Of a stretch of DNA of 64,000 nt, positions 1 to 9,745 are shown one piece after another. Numbering within the stretch: the stretch's first letter is position 1; every line of letters begins with the position of its first letter. This stretch comes from Dactylosporangium roseum (GTDB taxonomy: Bacteria; Actinomycetota; Actinomycetes; Mycobacteriales; Micromonosporaceae): assembly GCF_025264685.1 (NCBI RefSeq), contig NZ_CP073721.1, positions 4,641,001 through 4,705,000 of the forward strand, written 5' to 3'. The position numbers were made by a program, and so were the translations under genes. The notes under the pieces are model-generated. The model had not been told where the DNA came from. It saw only the letters and a program-made list of their open reading frames with translations, and ran no database searches.

Positions 1-1
1 G

Positions 2-406
2 GAGTCGATGCCGACGTGGAGGGCGTTGCGGCACCAGCGGCTCCGCTGGCAGCGCGGCATGCTCGACAGCCTCCGCCTGTACGGGCTGAACCGGCGCACG
101 TTCGGCACCTGGGTCCGCCAGGCCGCAACCTACGGCGGGTCGATGCTGGCGCCCATGTACCTCGCGTTCCTCGCCGTGGTGATCGCCGTCACCGGCGGCC
201 TGCCGTTCGACGCCCGGTGGCTGCCGTTGACGGGCGTCTTTGTCCTCGAACGTGTGTGGACGGTCCGGAAGGGTCGTCCCGGCGACATTCTGCTGGCGGC
301 ACTGCTGCTACCGGAATGGTTGTACGAACAATGGCGCGCCGGCGTGTACTGGCTGGCGGCGTGGAAAACAGTTCGCGGTGCGAACCGCGAATGGATCAAT
401 GTGTGA
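2..406 (+). CDS. glycosyltransferase family 2, membrane, C-terminal part (partial at window edge)
   Basis: The frame is open from base 2, so the gene begins before the window; only about the last 134 residues are visible. Near the start is a QRLRWQRG segment, matching the QxxRW acceptor/processivity motif of GT2 synthases of the cellulose/poly-N-acetylglucosamine type. After it come hydrophobic segments (around AAFLAVVIAV-like and LLAALLLPEWL-like stretches) typical of the C-terminal membrane part of these polymerases. It would use a nucleotide sugar on the cytoplasmic side and extrude a polysaccharide. The next gene starts 11 bp after the stop and is probably co-transcribed. The exact polymer cannot be told from this fragment. 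Confidence 0.8.
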   Translation, partial: ESMPTWRALRHQRLRWQRGMLDSLRLYGLNRRTFGTWVRQAATYGGSMLAPMYLAFLAVVIAVTGGLPFDARWLPLTGVFVLERVWTVRKGRPGDILLAALLLPEWLYEQWRAGVYWLAAWKTVRGANREWINV

Positions 407-417
407 GGAGATGGGAA

Positions 418-579
418 ATGTACGAAGGCGGTGTTGCCGGCGGGGCGGCCGGAAGTGCTGCGCTGCTGCCGGCGACCGGGCTGTCCATCGGATGGCAGGT
501 GGTGCTGGCGGCCACACTCATCCTGGGCGGCATGGCCCTGCTCCGCCTGACGCCCCGGCCGCAGCGCCGGCGGAGCTGA
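418..579 (+). CDS. 53-residue mini-protein with LPATG sortase-type signal
   Basis: GAGGAG at 405-410 lies 7 nt before the ATG at 418. The 53-residue product has a Gly/Ala-rich N-terminus, then LPATG at about residues 17-21, a hydrophobic segment (about 24-42) and a basic tail ending RPQRRRS. This is the layout of a sortase cell-wall sorting signal (LPxTG, transmembrane helix, positive tail), but there is almost nothing in front of it and no separate signal peptide. It sits 11 bp after a membrane glycosyltransferase gene, suggesting a partner or membrane subunit of that enzyme. It could also be simply a one-helix membrane protein. Function is not known. Confidence 0.7.
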   Translation: MYEGGVAGGAAGSAALLPATGLSIGWQVVLAATLILGGMALLRLTPRPQRRRS

Positions 580-594
580 TCGTCGCACCACGTC

Positions 595-626
595 CGCGGG
601 GCCCGGCCGACGGCGCGGGCCCCGCG
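595..626 (+). terminator. GC-rich hairpin terminator after the glycosyltransferase unit
   Basis: A perfect 11-bp inverted repeat (CGCGGGGCCCG at 595-605 and its complement at 616-626) with a 10-nt loop lies 16 bp after the stop of the mini-protein gene. There is no T-tract, as is usual for actinomycete terminators. Confidence 0.6.
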
Positions 627-785
627 ACGATGGTTCAGCGACCGGCCGGCACGTCGGCCCGGGTGCCGCGCGCGTTTCCGGACGTCCGGCCCGATACCAC
701 CGTCCGGAACCAGAAGCAGTCACGCAAAGGGCGAGTTCGCGCACGAATCGGGTAGTCATTGGTCAGATGTGCGCGGAGGTGTCGC

Positions 786-3700
786 ATGGGAACAGGCGGA
801 CTGCTGTCGGGCCGACATCCGCCCGTTCAGGCCGAAACGGTGCAGGAGAGCGAACACACACGCGTCACCCGGCTGCCTGTCGCCGGGCGCACGGTCATCC
901 GCAAGGAGCCGCTGGGGCCGGACGCCCGACGGCGGGTGCGGCACGAGGTGGCGACGCTGGAGCGGTTGCGCGGGGTCGCCGGGGTCGCGCAGCTCGCGGA
1001 GGTGCCGCGGCAGCCGGGGTCGATCATGGTGACGGACGCCGGTGACACGACCCTGGCCGGGCTGGCGAAGCCGCTGGCCGCCGGCGACCTGATCGGGCTT
1101 GCGGTGGCGCTGACCCGGGCGGTGGCGGAGATGCACCACCGGGGCGTGGTGCACCGGGACATCACGCCGGCGAACGTCGTGCTGTCCCGCGACGGGACGC
1201 CGTGCCTGGTGGACTTCGCCCTGGCGACGTCGCTGGCCGAGGTTCGTCCCGAGTTCACCCACCACACCGAGATCGTCGGCACGCTGGCGTACCTGGCGCC
1301 CGAGCAGACCGGGCGTACCGGCCGGCCGGTGGATCAGCGCGCCGACCTCTACGCGTTGGGCGCGACGCTGTACGAGCTGGCGACCGGTGCGCCACCGTTC
1401 GGATCCGGCGACCCGCTGCGGCTCACGCACGACCATCTCGCTCGCGTGGCGGTGCCGCCGGCGAAGGTGAACCCGGCCGTGCCCGAGCCGTTGTCCGACA
1501 TCATCATGCATCTGCTGGAGAAGGAGCCGGACGACCGCTACCAGACCGCGGACGGCGTGCTCCACGACCTGGAGCGGTTGCGCGACGCGGGCCCGCGGGC
1601 GGCGGCTGAGCTGCGGGTGGGTGAACGCGACATTCCACCGAGGTTGTTGCCGCCGTCGCGGCTGGCGGCTCGCGACCCAGAGGTGGCGGCGCTGCGGGCG
1701 GGGTTCGAGGACGCGTTGGCGGGCCGGTGTCGCGGGGTGCTGGTCGGCGGACCGGCCGGGGTGGGCAAGACGGCGCTCGTCGACGAGCTGCGGCCGGTGG
1801 TGACGGACCGGGACGGCTGGTTCGTGGCGGGCAGGTTCGACCAGCACCGGCGGGACCTGGAGTCCGATGCGTTGCATCAGGCGTTTCGCGCGTTGGGCCG
1901 GCTGTTGCTGGCCGAGCCGGAGCACGAGCTGGCCAGGATACGCGGACGGATCCTGGCGGCGGTCGGGCCGAACGCGGGTCTGCTGAGCAGGATGCAGCCG
2001 GAGTTCGCGGCGCTGCTCGACGTGCCGCCGGACGTCGGGGATCCGCTGACGGCGCAGGTGCGGATGCAACGAGCGGCGGTGAAGGTACTGGGTGCGGTGG
2101 CCTCGCGGCAGCGGCCGATCGTGGTGTTCGTCGACGACCTGCAGTGGGCGGGGCGTATGACACTCGGCATCGCCGACCTGGTGCTGAGCGAGGAACCGAT
2201 CGACGGCCTCCTGCTCGTAGGTGCGTACCGCGACGGCGACGGCGACGCCACGCACCTCACGGCGGCGCCGCTGTCCCGGTGGCTGGAGCAGCCCGGAGTG
2301 CGGCACCTGCGGCTGGCCAACCTGTCCGGTCCCGGTCTCGTCACCATGGTCGCCGAGATGCTGCACATGGACCCGGCCCGGGCGGCGGGACTGGCCGGGA
2401 CCATCGGTCCGTACACCTCCGGAAACCCCACGAGACGGTGGAACTGCTCAACGCGCTGCGCCGCGACGGCGTGCTGACCGTGACGGCGGACGGTTGGCAC
2501 TGGGACGAGACGGAGGTACGCCGGCGCCTGCGCCGCTCCGAGGTGACGCGCCTGCTGGAGCCGCGGGTCGAGGCCATGCCGCCGCGGTCCCGGAAGGTGT
2601 TGGAGGCGATGGCGTGTCTCGGCGGGCGGGCCGAGCTGCGCCTGCTGCGGGCCGCCACCGGTGACACGGCGGACACCGTGGAACGGTGGCTGGCTCCCGC
2701 GCTCGACGAAGGCCTCCTCGTGATGGAGCCCGGAGTGCGTGAGACGGTGCGGTTCCGGCACGAGCAGACCCGCGAGGTGGTCCTGCGCGCCATGGACCCG
2801 CACCGGCAGCGCGCCCTGCGGGTGGCCGTCGCGCGGCGGCTGGCCGGAGTCCCGGAGCTGTTCGCGGTCGCGGCGGAGCAGTATCTGCCGGTGATCGACG
2901 CGGTCGACGGCCCGGCGGAGCGGCACCGGGTCGTGGGGCTGCTGCGCCGTGCCGCCGACCAGGCGGCGCTGGTCGGCGACCACGCGGTGGTGGACGCGAT
3001 GCTGAAGGCCGCCCTGCGGTTGATCGACCCGGATGACCCGGATGAGACCGCCACGCTCGTCGAGGTGCACACCGCCCGCCACGCAGCGCTCTACGGCCTG
3101 GGAAACCTGGACGACGCGGACGAGGTGTTCCGGACGATCGAGCGACTGTCCGGCAGCGTGACCGAGCGGGCACACGCGACCGGCGTGCAGGTGAGCAGCC
3201 TCACCCACCGGGGCCGTTTCGCCGAGGCGATCAGGCTGGGCGTCGAGTCGCTGCGCGAGCTGGGCATCACCATCCCGGCGGCGGACCGGATCCCCGCCGA
3301 GCTCGACCGTCAGTTCGCGAGCCTGCTGCGGCGGCTGGACCACTCCGAGCGCGGCGACGACGTGACCCGGCCCGAGATCACCGACCCCGTGATCCTCGCC
3401 TCGGCGCAGCTCCTCAACGCGATCATCGCGGCGGCCTACTTCGCCGCCGACTACGCGACGTATAGCTGGCTCAGCATGGAGGCGCTGCGGATCTGGGTCG
3501 AGCTCGGCCCGGCCCCGACCCTGCTGGGGCCCGCCAGCGCCGCCTGCAACACCGCGGTCGTGCGCGGGAACTTCTCGGCCGCGTACCGCGTCGGCCGGCG
3601 GCTGGTGGCACAGGGTGCGGCCCGTGGCTACGAACCCGCCACCTCGCACGCGCGCTACCTGCTCGCCGGCAACAGCCACTGGGTCGAGCCGACCGAGAAC

Positions 3701-6223
3701 GGTGTCCGATCATGTCAGCGTGCCAGGCAGGGGCTGATCGCCGGTGGTGACCTGGCGAACGCCGGCTACTCCTACTACTACACCGTGTCCCGCATGGTGG
3801 ACTGCGCGCCGACGCTGGACGCCCTCGTCGCCGAGGTGGACGCCGGGCTGGCGTTCGTCCGGCGTACCGGCAACGAGCAGACCGGCCGGGTGCTCGACAG
3901 CTATCGGTGGCTGGTCGGTGTGCTGCGCGGCGAAAGCTCGGACGTCGCGGGCGGCGTGTACCCCATCGACATGCCCATGCCGCTCCCGGCACATGTCACC
4001 CGCGGGATCGCGGCGGCCGTCTTCGACGATCCGGCCGCCCTGACGCGGCACAGCGCGGCGGTGATGTCGTTGCTGACCCCGCTGGGCCCGTATCCGACCG
4101 ACGCGGCCTACGTGCTGCGCGGGCTGGCGCTCGCCGGGCAGATCCGGGACAGCCGCGACGGCTCGCCCGCGGGTCTGCTGTCCGAACTGGACGACGTGAC
4201 GGACTGGCTGGCCGCCCGCGCCGCGGACGCCCCGGCGAACTTCCTGCACCTGCTGCGGCTCGTCGAGGCCGAGCGGGCCTGGGCGGTCGGCGACTTCCGC
4301 GCCGCCGACCTGGCCTTCGACGCGGCTCTGCGCGCGGTCGACCAGCGTCAGCGCCCGTGGCACCGGGCCGTGATCACTGAGCACGCGGCCCGCTTCCACC
4401 TCACCCAGGGCCTCGAACACGCCGGATACAGCCTGCTGGTCGAAGCCCGCCGGGAGTACCTGGCCTGGGGCGCGACCGCGAAGGTCGACCAGCTCGACTG
4501 GGCGTACCCGACCCTGCGAACGCAACCCGACCGGACCGCCGCCGAGCCCGGTGTCGCCCCCTACGAGCGGGCCGTCGTCACGACCGGAGCGCTCGACCTG
4601 CTCGGCATCCTGTCCGCGTCGCAGGCGCTGAGTTCGGAGACCAGCATCGGACGGTTGCACTCGCGGGTGGCCCACGTGCTCAGCGCGATGACCGGTGCCA
4701 CCGACGTGTACCTGTTGCTGTGGAGCGCCGACCGGCAGGACTGGCTGCGGCCCGCGACGGGCGGCGACGCCGTCGCGCTCGACGGCGCCGGCCGCGACGG
4801 CGCGGCGCCGATGTCCGTGGTGCGCTATGCCCAGCGGATGCGCGAACCGCTGGTCGTGAGCGACGCGACCCGCGACGACCGCTTCGCCCGCGACCCCTAC
4901 TTCGCCGGTGTCCCGTGCTGCTCGTTGCTGGCCGTGCCCATCCTCAGCCGCGGCACGCTCCAGGCGATGCTGCTGCTGGAGAACCGGCTCATCCGCGGCG
5001 CCTTCACCACCGAACGGCTCGACGCCGTCAAGCTCATCGCCGGCCAGCTCGTCGTCTCCCTCGACAACGTCCAGCTCTACGCCGAGTTTCGCCGGATCGC
5101 CGACGAGCAGGCCGCGTTGCGAAGGGTGGCGACGCTGGTCGCGCGCGGGACCGGCCCCGAGCTCGTGTTCGCCGCCGTGGCCGACGAGGTCGGCACGCTC
5201 GTCGGCGCCGACGACACGGCGATCGTACGGTTCGAGCCGGACGGGGACGCGACCGTGATGGGACGCCACGGGTCCGAGCCCACCCGGCCGGGTTCACGCG
5301 GCAAGCCCGACGCCGGCTCGGCCATGGCGGCCGTCCAGGCCACCGGCCGCGCGGCACGCCGCGACGTGCGCGCCCCCGCACCGGCGAGCCCGGCCGGGCC
5401 CGGCCCGGCGGGACTCCGATCCGTGGTCGCCGGCCCGATCCTGGTCGAGGGCCGGGTCTGGGGCGCCATGACGGTCGGATCACGGTACCGGCGGCTCCCG
5501 CCGGACACCGAGCAACGGCTGGCCGACTTCACCGAACTCGTCGCGACCGCCATCGCCAACGCCGAGAGCCGGGCCGAGCTCACCACCTCACGGGCACGGC
5601 TGGTCGCCGCCGCCGACCAGGCGCGCCGGCGCATCGAGCGGGACCTGCACGACGGCGCCCAGCAGCGGCTGGTCACGCTGGCGCTGCAACTGCGCACGGC
5701 GCAGGCGGCGCTGCCACCGGAACTCGACACAATCTCCGCCGAGCTCGACCGAGCCGTCACCGGGGCGGCCGGCGCGCTGGACGAGCTCCGCGAGATCTCA
5801 CGCGGCATCCACCCGGCCATCCTGTCCGAGGGCGGTCTCGGCCCGGCCCTGCGCTCCCTCGCCCGCCGCTCACCGATCCCGGCCGACCTCGACATGGCCG
5901 CCATGGGGCGACTGCCCGATCAGGTCGAGGTCAGCGCGTACTACGTCGTCGCCGAAGCGCTGACCAACGCGGCCAAGCACGCCCACGCGTCGGCGGCCAC
6001 GGTGACCGTCGAGGCTGTCGAACCCGACACGGCCGACGCTGTCCTGCGGGTCGCGGTCCGCGACGACGGCGTCGGCGGCGCCGACTTCACCCGCGGCACC
6101 GGCCTGCTCGGCCTCAAGGACCGCGTCGAGGCACTCGGCGGCCGGATCGTGCTCGACAGCCCCCGCGGGACGGGCACCACCCTGTCCGCGGAGTTCCCGC
6201 TCACGTCCCCTGTCCCGCGGTGA
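786..6223 (+). pseudogene. multidomain Ser/Thr kinase-AAA-GAF-histidine kinase, frameshifted
   Basis: ATG at 786 is preceded by GGAGGT (775-780). If one base is restored at the CCCC run 2426-2429, a single protein of about 1812 residues results. Domains in order: protein kinase (about 20-270, HRDITPAN catalytic loop, DFG changed to DFA), AAA ATPase (Walker A GGPAGVGKT near 320, Walker B VVFVDDLQW near 445), a long helical-repeat region (about 570-1270), two GAF domains (about 1280-1425 and 1440-1595), HisKA_3 (ERDLHDGAQQRL near 1622) and HATPase (RDDGVGG). The family motif GNP(Y/H)ETVELLNAL is split exactly at the shift: upstream frame ends SGNP, downstream frame resumes HETVELLNAL. As read, the first frame stops at 2477 and yields only kinase plus AAA. 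It may be a true mutation, a sequencing error or, less likely, programmed frameshifting. Confidence 0.85.
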
Positions 6224-6327
6224 GCGGCCCGTCAAGTCCCACCGGACGGCCGGCGGGCACGGCACGGGATGCCGGCGCGCGGCTTTCGTGTGGTGCGGAC
6301 GGTGCCGGTGGGGCGGACCCGCGGCGG

Positions 6328-7320
6328 TCAGCGGCCCAGGAAACGCAAGGCGTTGGCGCCCAGCAGCTTCGCGCGCTGGGCGTCGGTCAGGAAGTCGGCC
6401 GCGTCGACCACCGCGCCGACCGGGCGCTCGCCCAGCGGGTACGGATAGTCGCTGCCGGCCATCACCCGGTCCTCGCCGAGGGTGTCGACGAGCAGCCGCA
6501 GGGCGGCCGGGTCGAACACGACCGAGTCGACCGAGAAGCGGTCGACGTAGTGCGACGGCGGATGCGCGGACCGGCCCCGGACCGCGTCCCCGCGCCGGTG
6601 CCAGGCGTTCTCCGCCCGGCCGAGCCAGAACGCGAAGCTGCCACCGCCGTGGGCGAAGCAGATCCGCAGGCTCGGCGGTACCACGTCGAACACACCGCCG
6701 AGGATCATCGCCAGCACCGACAGGTGAGTCTCCGCCGGCATGCCGGTCAGCCAGCGGGCCATCCACCGGTCCAGCCGCGGGCCGTCCGGCATGTCCCAGG
6801 GGTGCACGAAGACCGGCGCGCCGACCGACGCGCAGTGCTGGAGGAACGTCACGGTGCCCGGATCGTCGAGGTCGCGGTCGCCGACGTGGTTGCCGATCTC
6901 GACGCCGACGTGGCCGTTGGCGAGGCAGCGGTCGAGCTCGGCGCAGGCCGCGTCCGGGTCCTGGAGCGGCACCTGGCAGAACGGCACGAACCGGTCCTCG
7001 CCCTCGGCGGCCAGCTTCAGCGTCAGGTCGTTGAAGATCCGGGCGACCTTGACCGCCTGGCCGGCCGGGCGGTCGTACGAGAAGAACACCGGCGTCGGGG
7101 AGATCACCTGGACGTCGACGCCGTCGGCGGTCATGTCCGCGAGCCGGGTCGGCGCGTCCCAGCAGGACGGGCCGACCGGCCGGAACTCCGCCGACCCGAC
7201 CATGATCATGGCCGCGCGTTCGGAGTCGACACGCAGCCACGGCCACCCGGTGCCGCCGCACTCGGCCGCGAGATCCGGCCAGCCGTACGGCACCAGGTGC
7301 GTATGGACGTCGATCCTCAT
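6328..7320 (-). CDS. nbaD: amidohydrolase, 2-amino-3-carboxymuconate-6-semialdehyde decarboxylase (ACMSD) type
   Basis: A 330-residue amidohydrolase-2 protein. It has the metal-binding HxH near the N-terminus (DVHTHLVP), a later His (HPWDM), another (CFAHGGG) and the Asp of MAGSDYPYP, all expected for Zn-dependent ACMSD. The role is to decarboxylate 2-amino-3-carboxymuconate semialdehyde, the product of the next upstream gene's enzyme, to 2-aminomuconate semialdehyde. Start ATG at 7320 overlaps the stop of the dioxygenase gene (ATGA), implying translational coupling. It is the last gene of the kynurenine operon. Confidence 0.92.
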   Translation of the reverse strand: MRIDVHTHLVPYGWPDLAAECGGTGWPWLRVDSERAAMIMVGSAEFRPVGPSCWDAPTRLADMTADGVDVQVISPTPVFFSYDRPAGQAVKVARIFNDLTLKLAAEGEDRFVPFCQVPLQDPDAACAELDRCLANGHVGVEIGNHVGDRDLDDPGTVTFLQHCASVGAPVFVHPWDMPDGPRLDRWMARWLTGMPAETHLSVLAMILGGVFDVVPPSLRICFAHGGGSFAFWLGRAENAWHRRGDAVRGRSAHPPSHYVDRFSVDSVVFDPAALRLLVDTLGEDRVMAGSDYPYPLGERPVGAVVDAADFLTDAQRAKLLGANALRFLGR

Positions 7321-7835
7321 CCTTTGCCCGGGTGAACGGTGCCGCAACCGGTGCAGGTCCGCGCCTTCTCGTCGTCGTAGAACGCCTGGAACACCGGGGG
7401 CAGGTCCACCACGATGTCCCGCACCTGCAGCTCCACCTCGTGCACCTTGTTGCCGCACGACGGGCAGTACCACTGGAACTTCTCCAGTGTCCCTTCCTCG
7501 CGCACCCGCTCGACCACGATGCCGATCGAGCCCGCCCCACGCTGCGGCGAGTGGGGCATGTCGCCGGGCAGCAGCCACATCCCGCCCTCCTTGATGTGCA
7601 CCGTGTCGGGACCGTCGGGTGTCATGACGTCGAGGTGCATGTTGCCCTTGATCTGGTAGAAGAACTCCTCGTACGGGTCGACGTGGAAGTCGGTGCGCTG
7701 GTTCGGCCCGCCGACGACCATCACGATGAAGTCCGACCCGGTCGGGAAGAGCTGCTTGTTGCCGACGGGCGGCTTGAGCAGGTGCTGGTTCTCGGCGAGC
7801 CAGTCGGGGAAGCTCACCGGCGACATGTCAGTCAT
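7317..7835 (-). CDS. nbaC: 3-hydroxyanthranilate 3,4-dioxygenase
   Basis: A cupin of about 172 residues. The Fe(II) ligands are visible as the His and Glu of FHVDPYEEFF and the His of GDMPHSPQR. The C-terminus carries two CxxC pairs (CPSC and CTGC), the rubredoxin-like iron site typical of bacterial enzymes of this family. It opens the ring of 3-hydroxyanthranilate to 2-amino-3-carboxymuconate semialdehyde. A longer start at 7847 is possible, but GGAGGTGGAG lies directly before the ATG at 7835, which favours the shorter form. It overlaps both neighbours by a few bases. Confidence 0.93.
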   Translation of the reverse strand: MTDMSPVSFPDWLAENQHLLKPPVGNKQLFPTGSDFIVMVVGGPNQRTDFHVDPYEEFFYQIKGNMHLDVMTPDGPDTVHIKEGGMWLLPGDMPHSPQRGAGSIGIVVERVREEGTLEKFQWYCPSCGNKVHEVELQVRDIVVDLPPVFQAFYDDEKARTCTGCGTVHPGKG

Positions 7836-8259
7836 CTCCACCTCCATGGGGGCCGCTTCTACCGGGGACCAGCGCGACGGCCTGGATCTCGATCAGTAGG
7901 TGCGGGTGCGGCAACTGGTGCACGGCGACGGTCGTGCGGGCCGGTCCGGTCTCGTCGAAGAACTCGGCGTAGACCTCGTTGTAGCCGCCGAAGTCGTTCA
8001 TGTTGACCAGGTACGTCGTCACCTGCACCAGGTCGTCCAGCGACGCGCCGACGGCGGCGAGGATGCCGCTGATGTTCCGCAGCACGGCGCGGGTCTGCTC
8101 GCGGATGTCGAGGTTCGTCGTGCCGAGCGCGTCGACGGACGCGCCGGCGATGGTGTTGTCGGGCCGCCGCGACGACGTACCGGACACGAACGCGAACCCG
8201 CCGGCGACCTTCACGTGCGGGAACCGGCCGCGCGGCCGGGCCGCGCCCCCGACGATCAT
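7828..8259 (-). CDS. amnD: RidA-family 2-aminomuconate deaminase
   Basis: A 143-residue RidA/YjgF-fold protein (FVSGTSSRRPD, then NISGILAAVGASLDDLVQVT and the C-terminal LIEIQAVALV strand). In aminomuconate pathways the RidA-type protein AmnD/NbaF deaminates 2-aminomuconate to 4-oxalocrotonate (2-hydroxymuconate); its place between the dehydrogenase and dioxygenase genes supports that role rather than general imine detoxification. A strong GGAGGAGG lies before the ATG at 8259. Its end overlaps the dioxygenase start by 8 bp. Confidence 0.88.
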   Translation of the reverse strand: MIVGGAARPRGRFPHVKVAGGFAFVSGTSSRRPDNTIAGASVDALGTTNLDIREQTRAVLRNISGILAAVGASLDDLVQVTTYLVNMNDFGGYNEVYAEFFDETGPARTTVAVHQLPHPHLLIEIQAVALVPGRSGPHGGGDD

Positions 8260-8290
8260 GCCCCCTCCTCCTCGCTTCGCTCCGGACCGG

Positions 8291-9745
8291 TCATGTCAGG
8301 TCCACACAGACGTTGGTGAGCTCGGAGTAGAAGGCGAGCGAGTGCACGCCGCCCTCGCGGCCGACGCCGGAGGCCTTGACCCCGCCGAACGGTGACCGCA
8401 GGTCGCGCAGGAACCAGGTGTTGACCCAGACCAGCCCGGCGTCGAGGGCGAGGCCGGCCCGGTGCGCCCGGCCGACGTCGCGGGTCCACACCGTCGCCGC
8501 GAGGCCGTAGTCGCTGTCGTTGGCCAGCGCGAACGCCTCCTCCTCGGTGTCGAACGGCGCGACGTGGCAGACCGGTCCGAAGATCTCCTCACGGTTGGTA
8601 CGGGCACCGGCCGGCAGCCCGACGAGCACGGTCGGCTGGACGTAGGCGCCGCCGTCGCGGGCGTCGCCGAACGTCGGCGTCCCGCCGCCGGTCACCACCG
8701 TGGCACCCTCGGCGCGCGCGAGATCGTAGTAGCCGAGCACCTTCTCGCGGTGCCGCTTCGAGATCAGCGGCATCGTGCCGGTGCCGGTGTCCCGGGGCCA
8801 TCCCCAGGCCAGCTCGGACGCCGCCGCGCCGAGCCGGGTGACGAACTCGTCGAAGACCGGGCGCTGCACGTAGAGCCGCTCGGTGCACAGGCACACCTGG
8901 CCGCCGTTGGTGAAGCTGGAGCGGACCGACCCGGCGACGGCCGCGTCGAGGTCGCTGTCGGCGAAGACCAGCCCGGCGTTCTTGCCGCCGAGCTCGAACG
9001 AGACCGCCTTCACCCCGTCCGCGGCGGCCCGCATGATCGCCGAGCCGGTCGCCGACTCGCCCGTGAACGTGATCGCATCGACGCCCGGGTGCCGGGTCAG
9101 GAACTCCCCCGCCGAGCCGGGGCCGAAGCCGTGCACGAGGTTGAACACCCCGTCCGGGACCCCGGCCGCGGCCATCACCTCGGCGAGCAGCGTCGCCGAC
9201 GACGGCGTCTCCTCCGACGGCTTGACCACGACCGCGTTGCCGCACGCGAGCGCCGGCGCCACCTTCCAGGTCAGCAGGAGCAGCGGCAGGTTCCACGGCA
9301 CGACGATCGCGACGACGCCGACCGGTTTGCGTACCGCGTAGTTGAGCGCGCGCCCGCCGGCGGCGGTGACCGTGGTGAACGACTCGGTCGGCGTCGCGGC
9401 GACGATGTCGGCGAACGCGCGGAAGTTGGCCGCCCCGCGCGGGATGTCGAGCGTGCGGGCCTGGCCGACCGGCTTGCCGGTGTCGGCGACCTCGGCGGCC
9501 ACCAGGTCGTCGAAGCGCCGCTCCAGCTCGTCGGCGACGCGGCGGAGCACCGCGGCGCGCTCCTGCTCGCTCGTGCGCCCCCACGGGCCGCGCACGGCTG
9601 CCCGCGCAGCCGCGACCGCCGCGTCCACCGTGGACGCGCCGGCCTCGCACACGTCGGTCACGAGGTCGCCGGTGACCGGGCTCAGCTTCGGAAACGTCGC
9701 GGCGGTGGCGACGAACCGCCCGCCGATGAAGTGCTGGAGCGTCAT
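8291..9745 (-). CDS. nbaE: 2-aminomuconate-6-semialdehyde dehydrogenase
   Basis: A 484-residue NAD-dependent aldehyde dehydrogenase. The catalytic Cys lies in GGQVCLCTER and the general base Glu in FELGGKN; the cofactor-binding VVPWNLPL segment is present. It matches the hydroxymuconic/aminomuconic semialdehyde subfamily and would oxidise 2-aminomuconate semialdehyde to 2-aminomuconate. ATG at 9745 overlaps the stop of the kmo gene as ATGA, so it is chosen over a GTG nine bases upstream. The 31-bp gap to amnD is the largest spacing in the operon. Confidence 0.9.
   Translation of the reverse strand: MTLQHFIGGRFVATAATFPKLSPVTGDLVTDVCEAGASTVDAAVAAARAAVRGPWGRTSEQERAAVLRRVADELERRFDDLVAAEVADTGKPVGQARTLDIPRGAANFRAFADIVAATPTESFTTVTAAGGRALNYAVRKPVGVVAIVVPWNLPLLLLTWKVAPALACGNAVVVKPSEETPSSATLLAEVMAAAGVPDGVFNLVHGFGPGSAGEFLTRHPGVDAITFTGESATGSAIMRAAADGVKAVSFELGGKNAGLVFADSDLDAAVAGSVRSSFTNGGQVCLCTERLYVQRPVFDEFVTRLGAAASELAWGWPRDTGTGTMPLISKRHREKVLGYYDLARAEGATVVTGGGTPTFGDARDGGAYVQPTVLVGLPAGARTNREEIFGPVCHVAPFDTEEEAFALANDSDYGLAATVWTRDVGRAHRAGLALDAGLVWVNTWFLRDLRSPFGGVKASGVGREGGVHSLAFYSELTNVCVDLT

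Noticed and set aside
756..2366. Long open frame on the minus strand opposite the kinase
   Set aside because: It is antisense to clear kinase/ATPase motifs, is Arg/Gln/His-rich, and has no RBS. Such shadows are expected at this GC content, and the same applies to the many other long antisense frames (e.g. 30141-33713, 38882-40843, 43522-45660).
4720..7335. Long plus-strand frame crossing the end of the giant kinase and the ACMSD gene
   Set aside because: It covers two genuine genes on opposite strands in the wrong frame and has shadow-type composition.
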